From: Lactobacillus sp. CBA3606
Lineage (GTDB): Bacteria > Bacillota > Bacilli > Lactobacillales > Lactobacillaceae
Assembly: GCF_002970935.1 (NCBI RefSeq)
Contig: NZ_CP027194.1
Span: 2,356,001 to 2,420,000 of the forward strand
Direction of reading: 5' to 3'
DNA: 64,000 nucleotides
This document shows positions 18,801 through 26,435 of this stretch, piece by piece. Each line of letters opens with the position of its first letter. Position 1 is the stretch's first letter. A model generated the notes under the pieces. That model was not told the DNA's origin. It was given only the letters and a program-made list of their open reading frames with translations, and searched no databases. A program made the position numbers and the translations under genes.

Positions 18801-19816
18801 TGATTAGGTGCGATCGTGGCCGTCTTGATTTCACCTTTATTAACGTAGCCATTAGGTGCGGTTACTTCTGAAACTTTGACTTGGGTACCGGCCTTGATGT
18901 CGTTTAAAGCGGCGTAACCATCAGTGCCAGTGGTAACTTCTTTGGTTTGACCATTGTACTCAAATTTGAGTTTCGCACCTGGCAGAGCCTTGTTGGTATC
19001 AGCGTCAACTTTTTTAGCTTTCAAATTACCATTCAGATTTACCTTAATGTTTAGATCAAAGTTATTTCCGTTTGGCAGTTTGAAATAGGCAATTTTTTGT
19101 TGATTACCTTTACCATAAAGGAGGGAAGTACCAATATTAGCAGCCTTAGCTTTAGCAAAGGAAATCTTACCAGATTCCTTGGAATTAGCTGTGGCAGTCA
19201 AAGTCAATTTATTGCCAGCTTTTGTGATGTTCAAATTAGCGGTATTAGCAGTTTGTTCAATATATGAAGCCAAAGTGCCATTAGTGTCGGTTAAAGTGAT
19301 TGAATCACCAACGTTTAAGGTAATATTTTGATCATTGAACGATGGCTTGGTGTTGAACGCTGCAACTTTTGCCAGCACAGCCGCTTTTTTATTTTGATAA
19401 TCTGGATAGTCGGTGGTCAATAGTTCATTACCTAAGGCTTCCCAGATCATAATTTGTGCTAGACCATAATTGGCGTCAGTTGGATTTTGTTGATAAGCAA
19501 AATACGCAATTTCGGCTAGCTTGTCTTTCTCAGCCGCCGAATAATCAGTTGGTGTCCAACCTGAACCAGAATTTTCAATATCGATCCCGTGTTCAACACA
19601 GAAAGTGATTTGGCCATCAACAACTTTTTTGTAAATACCGGTGTCAGTCCAATGAAGACCATTCAATAGACTGAGATGCCAAGTTGATACCCAGTCGCCA
19701 GCTTTAATGTTGGTCATGTCAGCGGCAAAAGCACTTGTGATTGGGGTCATAAAAATTGAAGTGAACAAGGTCAGCAGGGCTAACCAGACAGAAACTTTAC
19801 GGGTTGCTGTTTGCAA
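15893..19816 (-). CDS. giant LPXTG surface adhesin with thioester domain and SpaA/Cna_B repeats
   Basis: A 1,307-residue cell wall protein. A Sec signal peptide (about residues 1 to 32, ending near AFA/AD) is followed by a thioester domain in which the Cys of FCVEHG and the Gln of LAQIMIWEALG would form the reactive bond, able to attach covalently to host surfaces. Then come about nine SpaA/Cna_B-like domains, each ending in an E-box such as VSEVTAPNGY, VEEKAPAGY or VTETKTPEGY, which typically carry Lys-Asn isopeptide bonds. A sortase signal LPQTG, hydrophobic segment and charged tail end the protein. Start: TTG at 19816 after GGAGGTAATC; the ATG at 19831 would contain that site. It is probably element cargo. 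Confidence 0.93.
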   Translation of the reverse strand: MQTATRKVSVWLALLTLFTSIFMTPITSAFAADMTNIKAGDWVSTWHLSLLNGLHWTDTGIYKKVVDGQITFCVEHGIDIENSGSGWTPTDYSAAEKDKLAEIAYFAYQQNPTDANYGLAQIMIWEALGNELLTTDYPDYQNKKAAVLAKVAAFNTKPSFNDQNITLNVGDSITLTDTNGTLASYIEQTANTANLNITKAGNKLTLTATANSKESGKISFAKAKAANIGTSLLYGKGNQQKIAYFKLPNGNNFDLNIKVNLNGNLKAKKVDADTNKALPGAKLKFEYNGQTKEVTTGTDGYAALNDIKAGTQVKVSEVTAPNGYVNKGEIKTATIAPNQTIEVVLGNKEQLGNVNLTKIGRQFGTNMFNKYYSLNGAMYGIYSTDGKKVGTITTDSTGKGALQNLKLGNYYAVEEKAPAGYILNNEKVPFELKYAGQNVAVTATSVKATDDEQFGTATLIKEDTKTGKTPQGAASLDGAVYELHRASNDELVDTVTIKNNQASVANLKLDDYYWLEKAAPTGYIKDTEKHAFKLTYAGQNAKTATVSTTVKEQVITGGFDLIKIGNYDWHTALSSHLTGKENKSNPLANVEFTVTSNTTNKVVTTGTTDKEGYLKFTDLPYDTYTVTETKTPEGYKTADPFKVTIHQQNETHHYSVVNNVLEERLKVVKADAESGKTIPRANAGFKIKSLQTGKYVSMPNLNHDGTTDTFMTNEEGYLTTTEALPYGQYELVETQAPLGYVLAKDPAKFSITGKDSDGIVTVKFTDKSQKGIVTLHKTGATPVEVTKQSTKYGEQYGFNYDYTPLAGAKFEFTASKNITTADGTVHAKKGEIVATATTDANGQIKTPQLYLGKYSVKEVAAPNGFILNDKPIDFELKYAGQNVEVTSTSLKATNDFQKLNVVVNKQAEQIKSWDKNKPTLENKAANGQVFGLFSKAGYTNSDIKVPAKALVATAIVKDGKATFADIQLPEDSYYAQELDAGEAYQLDDQTYDFEFKATDNTATKNFTINDDKDAPILNKLHFNEFTFKKINETAKLVEDKGYQFTFDGNAKGAVFELLDKDKKVIQTTTIDDKSIGAFKNVPVGTFYLREKTPSATNLVLTKDLTKIVSTKTGITVYDAKGQLISQDKKQADEKATTETKETTKKPEISFTLKNNLIKGTGELTKTDVSNGKVLPNTGIKVLDQDGKTVVSGRTNDKGIFSFANLPAGKYQFVEYDAPKGYKINETPVDFEITKDGEIVKAQMKDEAVDRPLIHLPQTGEERNQLLSVIGVILLLITSLIVWWIHHSRKTNADFYDDEDEDDNWNNE

Positions 19817-19886
19817 GTAGATTACCTCCATTTTGATCAAATAGATTTAGCCAGCAGTGAAAAATATTGAACTAAAAAATGGGTAC

Positions 19887-19920
19887 AAAAAAGGTAGACC
19901 AATATATAAATCGGACTACC
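19887..19920 (-). terminator. terminator-like hairpin upstream of the adhesin gene
   Basis: On the minus strand GGTAGTCC (19913-19920) pairs with GGTCTACC (19893-19900, one mismatch) and is followed by TTTTTT. It lies about 70 bases before the adhesin start, so it is either the end of an upstream transcript or a leader attenuator of the adhesin. Confidence 0.5.
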
Positions 19921-20195
19921 CGTAACTGTGGTTTTGAAGTTTAGATTTCTCAATACTACTGGCACTAAAATGGCACATCGCATTTGATTTTTTAGTTTTT
20001 TATTGCTATTAGTTGTTTCGATAAACGCCTTAAACACGCTGATTCATCCTGATACTGTTAAGGTGAAGTATAGAATGGGAATAGGAAGCTAAATAAATTA
20101 AAAAAGGGAAACCTCGTTTAACGGTGTTTAGCGGAACGAAGCCTAATAAGAGACAAGTAATGTGGACGAAGCTGTCTATCAAAAGTTTACCGGTT

Positions 20196-20231
20196 AGCCT
20201 CATCGGAATGTGTAATTCTGGTGAGGCTTTT
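20196..20231 (+). terminator. intrinsic terminator with no obvious gene before it
   Basis: AGCCTCATC (20196-20204) pairs with GGTGAGGCT (20220-20228, one G-U pair) and is followed by TTTT. There is no plus-strand gene directly upstream inside the window, so it may be left from a gene disrupted by the arrival of the element. Confidence 0.5.
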
Positions 20232-20288
20232 CTGGCGCTTGGTCCAATTTTTGGGGGTTCACATCACAGTACCAAATAGCATAGAACC

Positions 20289-20342
20289 AAAAAAATGGAT
20301 TCTTAAAATTGGCCTAACCGGCTGATTTTGGGAGTCCATTTT
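20289..20342 (-). terminator. terminator of the Ric-like gene
   Basis: On the minus strand AAAATGGACTC (from 20342 down) pairs with GAATCCATTTT, followed by further T (seven in all). An inner imperfect palindrome (AAAATTGGCC/CCGGCTGATTTT) lies in the loop. It is 24 bases after the stop of the Ric-like gene. Confidence 0.65.
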
Positions 20343-20366
20343 GTAGATACAATCACTTTTCAGGCT

Positions 20367-20651
20367 TTAGGCTGAAGCATTGAGATGATCAGCTTGGGAC
20401 AACATCAGATAGGTTGCCTTAAACACGGGGCAAACATCGCTTGGAATGGCGTAATTATGGGTTGTTCGGCGCAATTCAGTGAAGTTAGCGTCTAAGCGGT
20501 GATTGGCTGTGGCATCCGCACGTAATTTCAGATATTGTTCACGCACAGCAAAAACTTCAGGGTGATTTTGACCATGGGCATTTGTGATTGCGTGGGTATA
20601 AAAGTCTAATTTGTCATAGTGACAATCTAAATAGATTTTAACGGTTGTCAT
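20367..20651 (-). CDS. short Ric-like (iron-sulfur cluster repair di-iron family) protein
   Basis: A 94-residue soluble protein. The segment YTHAITNAHGQNHPEVFAVREQYLKL resembles the conserved helix of the ScdA/RIC family (consensus around VHGxxHPEL), which repairs iron-sulfur clusters damaged by oxidants or nitric oxide. It is much shorter than ScdA (about 220 residues) and lacks the N-terminal ScdA domain and several His ligands; short forms annotated as ric occur in lactobacilli. The ATG at 20651 follows AGAGGTGG; a GTG nine bases upstream lies inside that site. It has its own terminator downstream. Function is tentative. Confidence 0.55.
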   Translation of the reverse strand: MTTVKIYLDCHYDKLDFYTHAITNAHGQNHPEVFAVREQYLKLRADATANHRLDANFTELRRTTHNYAIPSDVCPVFKATYLMLSQADHLNASA

Positions 20652-20869
20652 GTGATCCACCTCTTTATATTTGATGGTTTAAGTATAACGTCTGGGCTCA
20701 CCAAATAACTTGATGGTGGTCAAGCTTAAGCTATTTTGGGTAGTCAATTAAAGCTTGAAGTTTCTAAGCTTGCCCAAATTAGAGCATAACTGAGGGTTTA
20801 GCATGTTTTTCAGTTCGTTTTTGTCGCGGTGGATAAGTGGACAGCGAAGACACGGTGATTTGAAACAGT

Positions 20870-20898
20870 TTGCAACCCCGCAAGCAAACCGATAGAAT
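20870..20898 (+). promoter_or_regulatory. promoter of the Mrr-like gene
   Basis: TTGCAA (20870-20875), 17 bases, TAGAAT (20893-20898). The mrr start is about 90 bases downstream, so the message has a leader of about 80 bases in a 320-base intergenic region that holds no gene. Confidence 0.5.
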
Positions 20899-20986
20899 TA
20901 TCTTTATATACAAATAGTCGTATGATTCAATGAAAGCTTTACGATTATGTCAGTGAAAAAAAGTTCCTTTGGAGGATTGATTGCGT

Positions 20987-21961
20987 ATGTCGTACTATCA
21001 AGAGGCAAAAAAGAGTAGTGATGGTCAGCCGGTTTGGGATAGTTATTTACCAATAATCTTGATAGTCATTCAGGAGAAGCCAGTGTGGCGGAGTCGCGAT
21101 TTGAAAATTGCGGCAGTTGAGCGGATGGATGTGCCAGCAACACTACGGATGAAAAGGTATCAAAAAAGTAAATATGATGATAATATTGCTGAAAATCGGG
21201 CCGGCTTTTCGTTAAGTTTGCTGAAAAATGCTGGATTAGTTGATTTCCTAGGCGCTGCTAAATATGCCCAAAATAGTGCTGGTAATAAATTTATTAATCA
21301 ATACGCCGGTGATATTACTGAAAAACGCGTGCTGAATTTACCAGCTTATCAAGCACACCAGCAGTTAATTGAGGAACGGCGGCAAAAAAAGCAACAACAG
21401 GCAGTTCAAGTTGCGGACAACTTGGCAACAGTTGCTGATAACGATTTGCCGATTGATGGTAAAATGCATCGGTTGCAAGAGCAATATAATGATGCCATTG
21501 CGAATGAGTTGCTAGAACGAATTTGGCAGATGAATCCCTATCGCTTCGAGAATCTGCTGGTTGAACTGTTAGTGGCGATGGGTTACAAAGGTGATCAAGG
21601 GAGTGCTTTTGTCACCAAAAAATCCAATGATAATGGGATTGATGGTGTGATTAATCAAGACCCACTAGGGACCCAGACCGTGTATGTCCAGGCCAAACGC
21701 TATAGTAAGACTAATTTGGTTCAACGACCAGAAATGGCATCGTTTTACGGTGCAATAGCGGAGAATCATAGTAATAAGGGGGTTTTTATCACATCGTCGG
21801 CCTTTACCAAAGGCGCGCTCGCAACAGCTAAACAACTTGGTATCCTAACGATTGATGGTATTCAGTTAACTGATTTGATGGTGCAATATCAAGTTGGTGT
21901 CCGAATACGTTACCGATATGATCTCTATGATGTAGATGAAGATTTTTTTGAAGTTGATTAG
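20987..21961 (+). CDS. mrr: Mrr-type modification-dependent restriction endonuclease
   Basis: A 324-residue protein with an N-terminal Mrr winged-helix domain (about residues 15 to 95, SYLPIILIVIQEKPVWRSRDLK, then a charged linker) and a C-terminal Mrr catalytic domain of the PD-(D/E)XK type: FENLLVELLVAMGYKG, then DNGIDGVI with the metal-binding Asp and VYVQAKRY (the QxK variant of ExK), and GVFITSSAFTKGA. Mrr enzymes cut DNA carrying methylated bases. No methylase gene is adjacent. GGAGG precedes both a TTG at 20981 and an ATG at 20987; I chose the ATG. It stands alone with its own promoter. Confidence 0.88.
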   Translation: MSYYQEAKKSSDGQPVWDSYLPIILIVIQEKPVWRSRDLKIAAVERMDVPATLRMKRYQKSKYDDNIAENRAGFSLSLLKNAGLVDFLGAAKYAQNSAGNKFINQYAGDITEKRVLNLPAYQAHQQLIEERRQKKQQQAVQVADNLATVADNDLPIDGKMHRLQEQYNDAIANELLERIWQMNPYRFENLLVELLVAMGYKGDQGSAFVTKKSNDNGIDGVINQDPLGTQTVYVQAKRYSKTNLVQRPEMASFYGAIAENHSNKGVFITSSAFTKGALATAKQLGILTIDGIQLTDLMVQYQVGVRIRYRYDLYDVDEDFFEVD

Positions 21962-22060
21962 TCGCACGTGGTTAAAAGTGGTGAATTAGATCATTAGGAA
22001 CGTAAAGCTTGGGGCGTATCGGTTGTGATACTAAAAATGAAATGGGGAGGACGTAGACAT

Positions 22061-22084
22061 ATGAAGAAGTGTACGTGCAAATAA
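22061..22084 (+). CDS. possible 7-codon leader peptide
   Basis: An ATG at 22061 with the strongest ribosome binding site of this region (GGGGAGG) starts the short frame MKKCTCK and stops at 22082-22084, two bases before the ATG of the lipoprotein gene. The lipoprotein ATG itself has no good site, so it may be translated by re-initiation after this peptide. Confidence 0.35.
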   Translation: MKKCTCK

Positions 22085-22086
22085 GC

Positions 22087-23082
22087 ATGAAAAAATTATG
22101 GTATGTGAGTTTGGCTAGTACAGTGTTATTGACGGGATGTGCCACGAAAAATAGCCAACAGGCGGCTAAAAGTGCCAGTTCGTCGGTGACTACTGTTAAA
22201 AAGACAACAACTAAGACTAGCCAATCAGTTGGCAAGTCCGCTACTGGGGCTAAAAAGGTTGCGTCAACGTTATGGAATACGACAAAGGCAAGCGCGTTAT
22301 CAACGTTTATGCATCATTGGCAAGCCACAATGGGCCAGACTTATCAAGGAACCTACGATGGGGCCAATCCTGATCACCTTGGTTATATCTTCCCAAAAGC
22401 GATTACTAGTGGTGAACTAGCAGGTCGCGTCAGTTGGGGCAATCAACCAATTGAGTTAACTTGGTCACAGGACGGGGAGAATGGGAAATCGTTCCAAATT
22501 GTGGCCGTTGCTACTGGTGGCAAGCCCAAGACGATGTTTCCAACGTCTTACCTTTTCTGTTTGCATAATCAACGGCCAGTGGTTTTCATGTCACGAACGA
22601 CTAATGGAGATACATTCTACCTACAAGATACACAAAATAGCGCATTGCAAGCGGGATTCGCTGAAATTGTGACTGGTAGTCGGCCGACGGTGCAAGATAG
22701 TGCGACACTAAATGCGGACGTTAGCGCTGCAGTTCAAGCGAAGCCCCAACGTTGGCCTAGCAATTATCAAGGAATTTGGTATTATTATGAAGCTTACACC
22801 AAGCGCGTTGAAACGGTCGAAAATAATAGAATCAGTGAAGTTAAATTGAACTATTTTGATACTGGCACACCGAAATTTCTAAATGTATTAGGTGCGACCC
22901 AGACGGCGGGGGATGGCGAGTTTGACTATGTTCGTTATCAATACTACGATGGTCGCCAAATTCCAGTGATGATGATGGCGAGTGGTGCAGAGATGTGGTT
23001 TGATAATAATGCCTATCGTGATAAAGCGATTGCAGCCCAATTACGTGGCTTACAATTTGGAGATGAAACCGCAAGTCGCTAA
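22087..23082 (+). CDS. secreted lipoprotein of unknown function (DUF4767-like)
   Basis: A 331-residue lipoprotein: MKKLWYVSLASTVLLTGCATK has a hydrophobic core and the lipobox LTGC, so the mature protein starts at Cys17 or so and is anchored to the outer face of the membrane. A Ser/Thr/Lys linker (to about residue 70) leads to a globular region with WQATMGQTYQGTYDG and YQGIWYYY motifs that fit the DUF4767 lipoproteins of lactobacilli; this family match is from memory. Upstream is the possible leader peptide; the next gene, pepN, has its own promoter. Function unknown. Confidence 0.75.
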   Translation: MKKLWYVSLASTVLLTGCATKNSQQAAKSASSSVTTVKKTTTKTSQSVGKSATGAKKVASTLWNTTKASALSTFMHHWQATMGQTYQGTYDGANPDHLGYIFPKAITSGELAGRVSWGNQPIELTWSQDGENGKSFQIVAVATGGKPKTMFPTSYLFCLHNQRPVVFMSRTTNGDTFYLQDTQNSALQAGFAEIVTGSRPTVQDSATLNADVSAAVQAKPQRWPSNYQGIWYYYEAYTKRVETVENNRISEVKLNYFDTGTPKFLNVLGATQTAGDGEFDYVRYQYYDGRQIPVMMMASGAEMWFDNNAYRDKAIAAQLRGLQFGDETASR

Positions 23083-23132
23083 AAAATTAGCAACTAAGAA
23101 CCACTTTCAGCGCACCGGGCAGTTAATTGTCG

Positions 23133-23138
23133 TATAAT
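23133..23138 (+). promoter_or_regulatory. candidate -10 box of pepN
   Basis: TATAAT at 23133-23138, 32 bases before the pepN ATG. No matching -35 box at the right distance is clear, so only the -10 is claimed. Confidence 0.35.
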
Positions 23139-23169
23139 TGAATTATTCTAACAAATCAAGGAGAATTTC

Positions 23170-25704
23170 ATGAAAGAATTAACGCATTTTTATCAAATGT
23201 TTCAACCAGAACATTATGATATTTATTTAGATATTAATCGTGAAACGAAACAAATCACTGGTCAGACGGTCATTACTGGTGAAGCCAAGACGAAAGCAAT
23301 CGCCATTCATCAAAAAGATTTAACCGTTAATACGGTTCAAGCGGATGGTCAAGCAGTACCATTTGCAATTGACGCTAAAGCTGATGCAATTCGGGTTGAT
23401 TTGGAAAAAGCTGGTCAAACCACGCTAACCATCGACTATACAGCACCTTTAACGGATACCATGATGGGCATCTATCCATCGTATTACGAACTTAATGGTC
23501 AAAAACAACAGATTATTGGGACGCAATTTGAGACAAATTCAGCGCGGCAAGCGTTCCCTTGTATTGACGAACCTGAAGCCAAAGCGACGTTTGATTTGGC
23601 TATTAAATACGACGAACAACCAGGTGAAACGACCATTAGTAACATGCCAGAAATTAAAGTGGTCGATGGCGTGCACTATTTTGACACCACGTTGCGGATG
23701 TCTACTTACTTAGTGGCGTTTGCCTTTGGTGACTTACAACGTAAGTTGACCACTACTAAGAGTGGGGTTAAAGTGGGCGTTTTCGGGACTAAAGCGCATA
23801 AGGCAAATGAACTCGACTTTGCTTTAGACATTGCGAAACGATCAATTGAATTTTATGAAGATTTTTATCAAAAACCATATCCACTCCCACACTCATGGCA
23901 ATTAGCCTTGCCAGACTTTTCAGCTGGTGCCATGGAAAACTGGGGTCTAGTGACTTATCGGGAGGCTTATCTCTTACTTGATCCTGATAACACGGCGCTG
24001 GATATGAAGCAACGTGTTGCCACCGTGATTGCGCATGAATTGGCGCATCAATGGTTCGGTGATTTGGTTACCATGAAGTGGTGGGATGACCTCTGGTTAA
24101 ATGAAAGTTTTGCCAACATGATGGAATATGTCGCCATTGATGCAATTGAACCGGATTGGCATATTTGGGAAACTTTCCAAGCCTCCGATGCACCAGCCGC
24201 GTTACAACGAGATGCGACGGACGGGGTGCAATCGGTACACGTGCAAGTTGAAAACCCAGCAGAAATCGATTCCTTATTTGATGCAGCAATTGTGTATGCC
24301 AAAGGCGCGCGGATGTTAGTAATGGCCCGGGCCCTAGTAGGTGATGACGCCTTACGTGCCGGCTTGAAACAGTACTTTGAAGCACATCAGTATGGTAATG
24401 CCACTGGTGCTGATTTATGGGCGGCACTTGGTCAGGCGTCTGGCATTGATGTCGGGGCGATTATGACTTCGTGGCTCGAACAGCCTGGTTATCCAGTTGT
24501 GACAGCAGCGGTGGTTGAGGGGCAATTAACCTTATCACAAACCCAATTCTTTATTGGTGATGGTCAGGATGCTAATCGGCAATGGCAGATTCCATTGAAC
24601 AGTAATTATGCCGCAGCGCCACAAATTATGGATGCCAGTCACTTAGTATTGGGTGACTATGCTAAATTACGTGCTGAAAATGGACAACCATTCCGCTTAA
24701 ATGTTGGGAATAACTCACACTTCATCGTGAAATATGATCAAACATTATTAACGGATATTTTAAAACAGGCTAATAGTTGGGATGCAATTTCACAATTACA
24801 AGTATTACAGGACCTACGTTTGTTAGCTGAGGGACGCCAAATTTCGTATGCATCAATGGTACCGTTATTGGCACAGTTTGCGAACAGCACCTCAACTTTG
24901 GTTAACGTGGCTTTGTACCGGGTTGCTAATGATTTGAAGAAATTCGTTAAACCAGCCTCAACTGAAGCACAACAATTGCAACACTTGTTTGATCAATTGA
25001 GTGTAAAACAAGTTGATCGTTTAGGTTGGCAAGCAGCAGCTCAAGAATCTGATGATGATCAATTGACACGACCCGTTGTTTTAAATGCTTCGTTATATGC
25101 TGAAAATGCGGGTACCATTTTAGCTGCGCATGAATTATTTGAAGCGAACCAAGGCAAACTCGAAACTTTGCCAGCAGCGGTGCGAGTCTTGGTCTTACGC
25201 AATGAAGTCAAAAAATTTGGCAGTTTAGCGTTGTTCAATCAATTATTGGCAACTTATCGGCAAACCTCAGATGCTAGCTTTAAAGCAGATATCTGTGCTG
25301 CATTAACTGCCACGACGGATGCGAGCTTGATTGCAAAGCTAATCACAGCCTTTGAAGATGCTGATACGATTAAACCACAAGATTTACGTGCTTGGTTCCG
25401 CGGTGTCTTAGCCAATGATGCTGGTGAACAAGCAGCTTGGGACTGGATTCGTCAGGATTGGTCATGGCTAGAAGCGACGGTTGGTGGTGATATGGAATTT
25501 ACCACTTACATCACGGTCATTGCCGGAATCTTTAAGACTGCGCCACGATTGGCTGAATTTAAAGCGTTCTTCGAACCGAAGTTACCAACGCCAGGCTTAA
25601 CCCGGGAAATAAATATGGATATTAAAGTAATTACTACCCGGGTTGCGCTAATTGAGGCGGAACAAGTAGCTGTGAATGCGGCTGTTGCTAAGGTGATTAA
25701 ATAG
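23170..25704 (+). CDS. pepN: aminopeptidase N, M1 family zinc metallopeptidase
   Basis: An 844-residue cytoplasmic aminopeptidase that releases N-terminal amino acids from casein-derived and other peptides. The exopeptidase motif GAMEN is at residues 253 to 257; the zinc site HELAHQW has His289, Glu290 and His293, with the third ligand Glu in NESFANMMEY about 19 residues further on. Length is that of lactobacillus PepN. ATG at 23170 follows AAGGAG. A clear terminator follows, so it is a single-gene unit. Confidence 0.97.
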   Translation: MKELTHFYQMFQPEHYDIYLDINRETKQITGQTVITGEAKTKAIAIHQKDLTVNTVQADGQAVPFAIDAKADAIRVDLEKAGQTTLTIDYTAPLTDTMMGIYPSYYELNGQKQQIIGTQFETNSARQAFPCIDEPEAKATFDLAIKYDEQPGETTISNMPEIKVVDGVHYFDTTLRMSTYLVAFAFGDLQRKLTTTKSGVKVGVFGTKAHKANELDFALDIAKRSIEFYEDFYQKPYPLPHSWQLALPDFSAGAMENWGLVTYREAYLLLDPDNTALDMKQRVATVIAHELAHQWFGDLVTMKWWDDLWLNESFANMMEYVAIDAIEPDWHIWETFQASDAPAALQRDATDGVQSVHVQVENPAEIDSLFDAAIVYAKGARMLVMARALVGDDALRAGLKQYFEAHQYGNATGADLWAALGQASGIDVGAIMTSWLEQPGYPVVTAAVVEGQLTLSQTQFFIGDGQDANRQWQIPLNSNYAAAPQIMDASHLVLGDYAKLRAENGQPFRLNVGNNSHFIVKYDQTLLTDILKQANSWDAISQLQVLQDLRLLAEGRQISYASMVPLLAQFANSTSTLVNVALYRVANDLKKFVKPASTEAQQLQHLFDQLSVKQVDRLGWQAAAQESDDDQLTRPVVLNASLYAENAGTILAAHELFEANQGKLETLPAAVRVLVLRNEVKKFGSLALFNQLLATYRQTSDASFKADICAALTATTDASLIAKLITAFEDADTIKPQDLRAWFRGVLANDAGEQAAWDWIRQDWSWLEATVGGDMEFTTYITVIAGIFKTAPRLAEFKAFFEPKLPTPGLTREINMDIKVITTRVALIEAEQVAVNAAVAKVIK

Positions 25705-25719
25705 TAAATGAGTCGTTAG

Positions 25720-25753
25720 TCGTCACTGCATTAAGTTGTGGTGACGATTTTTT
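25720..25753 (+). terminator. pepN terminator
   Basis: TCGTCAC (25720-25726) and GTGACGA (25741-25747) form a perfect stem followed by six T. Confidence 0.85.
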
Positions 25754-25771
25754 ATGAGAGGAGCAAAGTGA

Positions 25772-26275
25772 ATGACTAAATATAAATTCAATTATGACCA
25801 AGCGACGACATTAACTTACGGTAATCGACAGGCACCGCAGCAGTTAACGGTAATCCTAAATTTGGGCTGTGTCGATACGCAGAACTGGTGGTTACCGAAT
25901 CAAGCAGCGTTGTTTGAAGCTGTTGATCAGGGCCGATTAGTCTTGCATTTAAAGTTCTGGAATAAAGTTAATCCGGCATTGATGAATGGCAATATTGCGA
26001 ATGGGTATGTTGACTATCAACACCCAACGGCGGCATTGGCCTTTATCCAGGCGGTCTTTCAACAGCAAGCAGCGTTACGAGCGTTGACGACTACGGCGGT
26101 ACCTGCCTATTTACAGACAACTTTTCAGGTACAACCGTATCCTGAAGCAACGGCAGTGCAGCAACAAATTGACCGAGAAATTTTGGATAATGGTATTACG
26201 AGTGTGCCAACATTGATTATGTCAGGGCAAGCTTATTTTGATGAACAATTACGGCCGATTGAACAACTGCTTTAA
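25772..26275 (+). CDS. DsbA-like thioredoxin-fold protein with a single active-site Cys
   Basis: A 167-residue cytoplasmic protein of thioredoxin-4/DsbA plan: strand VILNLGCVDTQNWW with the expected active-site position, a helical insert, and the cis-Pro segment NGITSVPTLIMSGQAYF. The active site is CVDT, so the resolving Cys of a CxxC pair is missing; it may work as a one-cysteine enzyme or a glutathione S-transferase-like protein. The ATG follows GAGGAG. It begins right after the pepN terminator and ends about 160 bases before the first CRISPR repeat. Confidence 0.7.
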   Translation: MTKYKFNYDQATTLTYGNRQAPQQLTVILNLGCVDTQNWWLPNQAALFEAVDQGRLVLHLKFWNKVNPALMNGNIANGYVDYQHPTAALAFIQAVFQQQAALRALTTTAVPAYLQTTFQVQPYPEATAVQQQIDREILDNGITSVPTLIMSGQAYFDEQLRPIEQLL

Positions 26276-26435
26276 TCAGTATCAGCAGTGTGGTTAACGA
26301 TGTAAAGGATAAAATCGTGATTGTTAATGGTGCATTGCTGTTGTATGCTTTAAAATATAAGCAGTTTAAAACCAAGTTAATGTAATTCGGTGTTTTTTGA
26401 AATTTGGAATGCTGTTATATCAAGGATTCTTTAGT
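26276..26435 (+). promoter_or_regulatory. CRISPR leader
   Basis: This AT-rich stretch without a gene precedes the first, intact repeat, while repeat decay is confined to the other end of the array (repeats 25 and 28 and a distant relic). That polarity marks this side as the leader and new-spacer end, with transcription to the right. No clean promoter box pair was identified. Confidence 0.6.

Larger units (their letters stand above)
1..19900 (-). mobile_element. Tn916/ICEBs1-type integrative conjugative element (partial)
   Basis: The minus strand carries the conjugation module of Tn916-family elements in the standard order: two DUF961 proteins, FtsK-like coupling protein, MobT relaxase, TcpD, ArdA, TcpE, VirB4-like ATPase, large membrane protein and a lysozyme/NlpC-P60 hydrolase. 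An oriT-like inverted repeat lies directly upstream of the relaxase, where this family has it. Foreign cargo has been added: AbiH, AbiEi and AbiEii on the plus strand, a C5 methyltransferase and probably the large adhesin. Integrase and left end lie outside the window. The right boundary is my estimate, placed after the adhesin promoter region because the Ric-like and Mrr genes that follow look chromosomal; no att repeat was identified. Confidence 0.85.
19921..20366. other. intergenic region, possible element end; no gene seen
   Basis: No supported gene lies here. A 66-codon minus-strand frame across its left part has no convincing ribosome binding site and runs through the hairpin at 19887-19920. 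The region contains two terminator hairpins (20196-20231 plus strand, 20289-20342 minus strand). The change from conjugation and adhesin genes to chromosomal-looking genes happens here, so the right end of the conjugative element is probably in or near this stretch, but no attachment-site repeat could be recognised because the left end is outside the window. Confidence 0.4.

Noticed and set aside
1-19900. Search for integrase, excisionase and att repeats of the conjugative element
   Set aside because: None is in the window; without the left end no direct repeat can be defined, so no attachment site is claimed.
19837-20037. 66-codon minus-strand frame upstream of the adhesin
   Set aside because: GTG start with a poor ribosome binding site, composition unlike a protein, and it runs through a terminator-like hairpin into the adhesin start.
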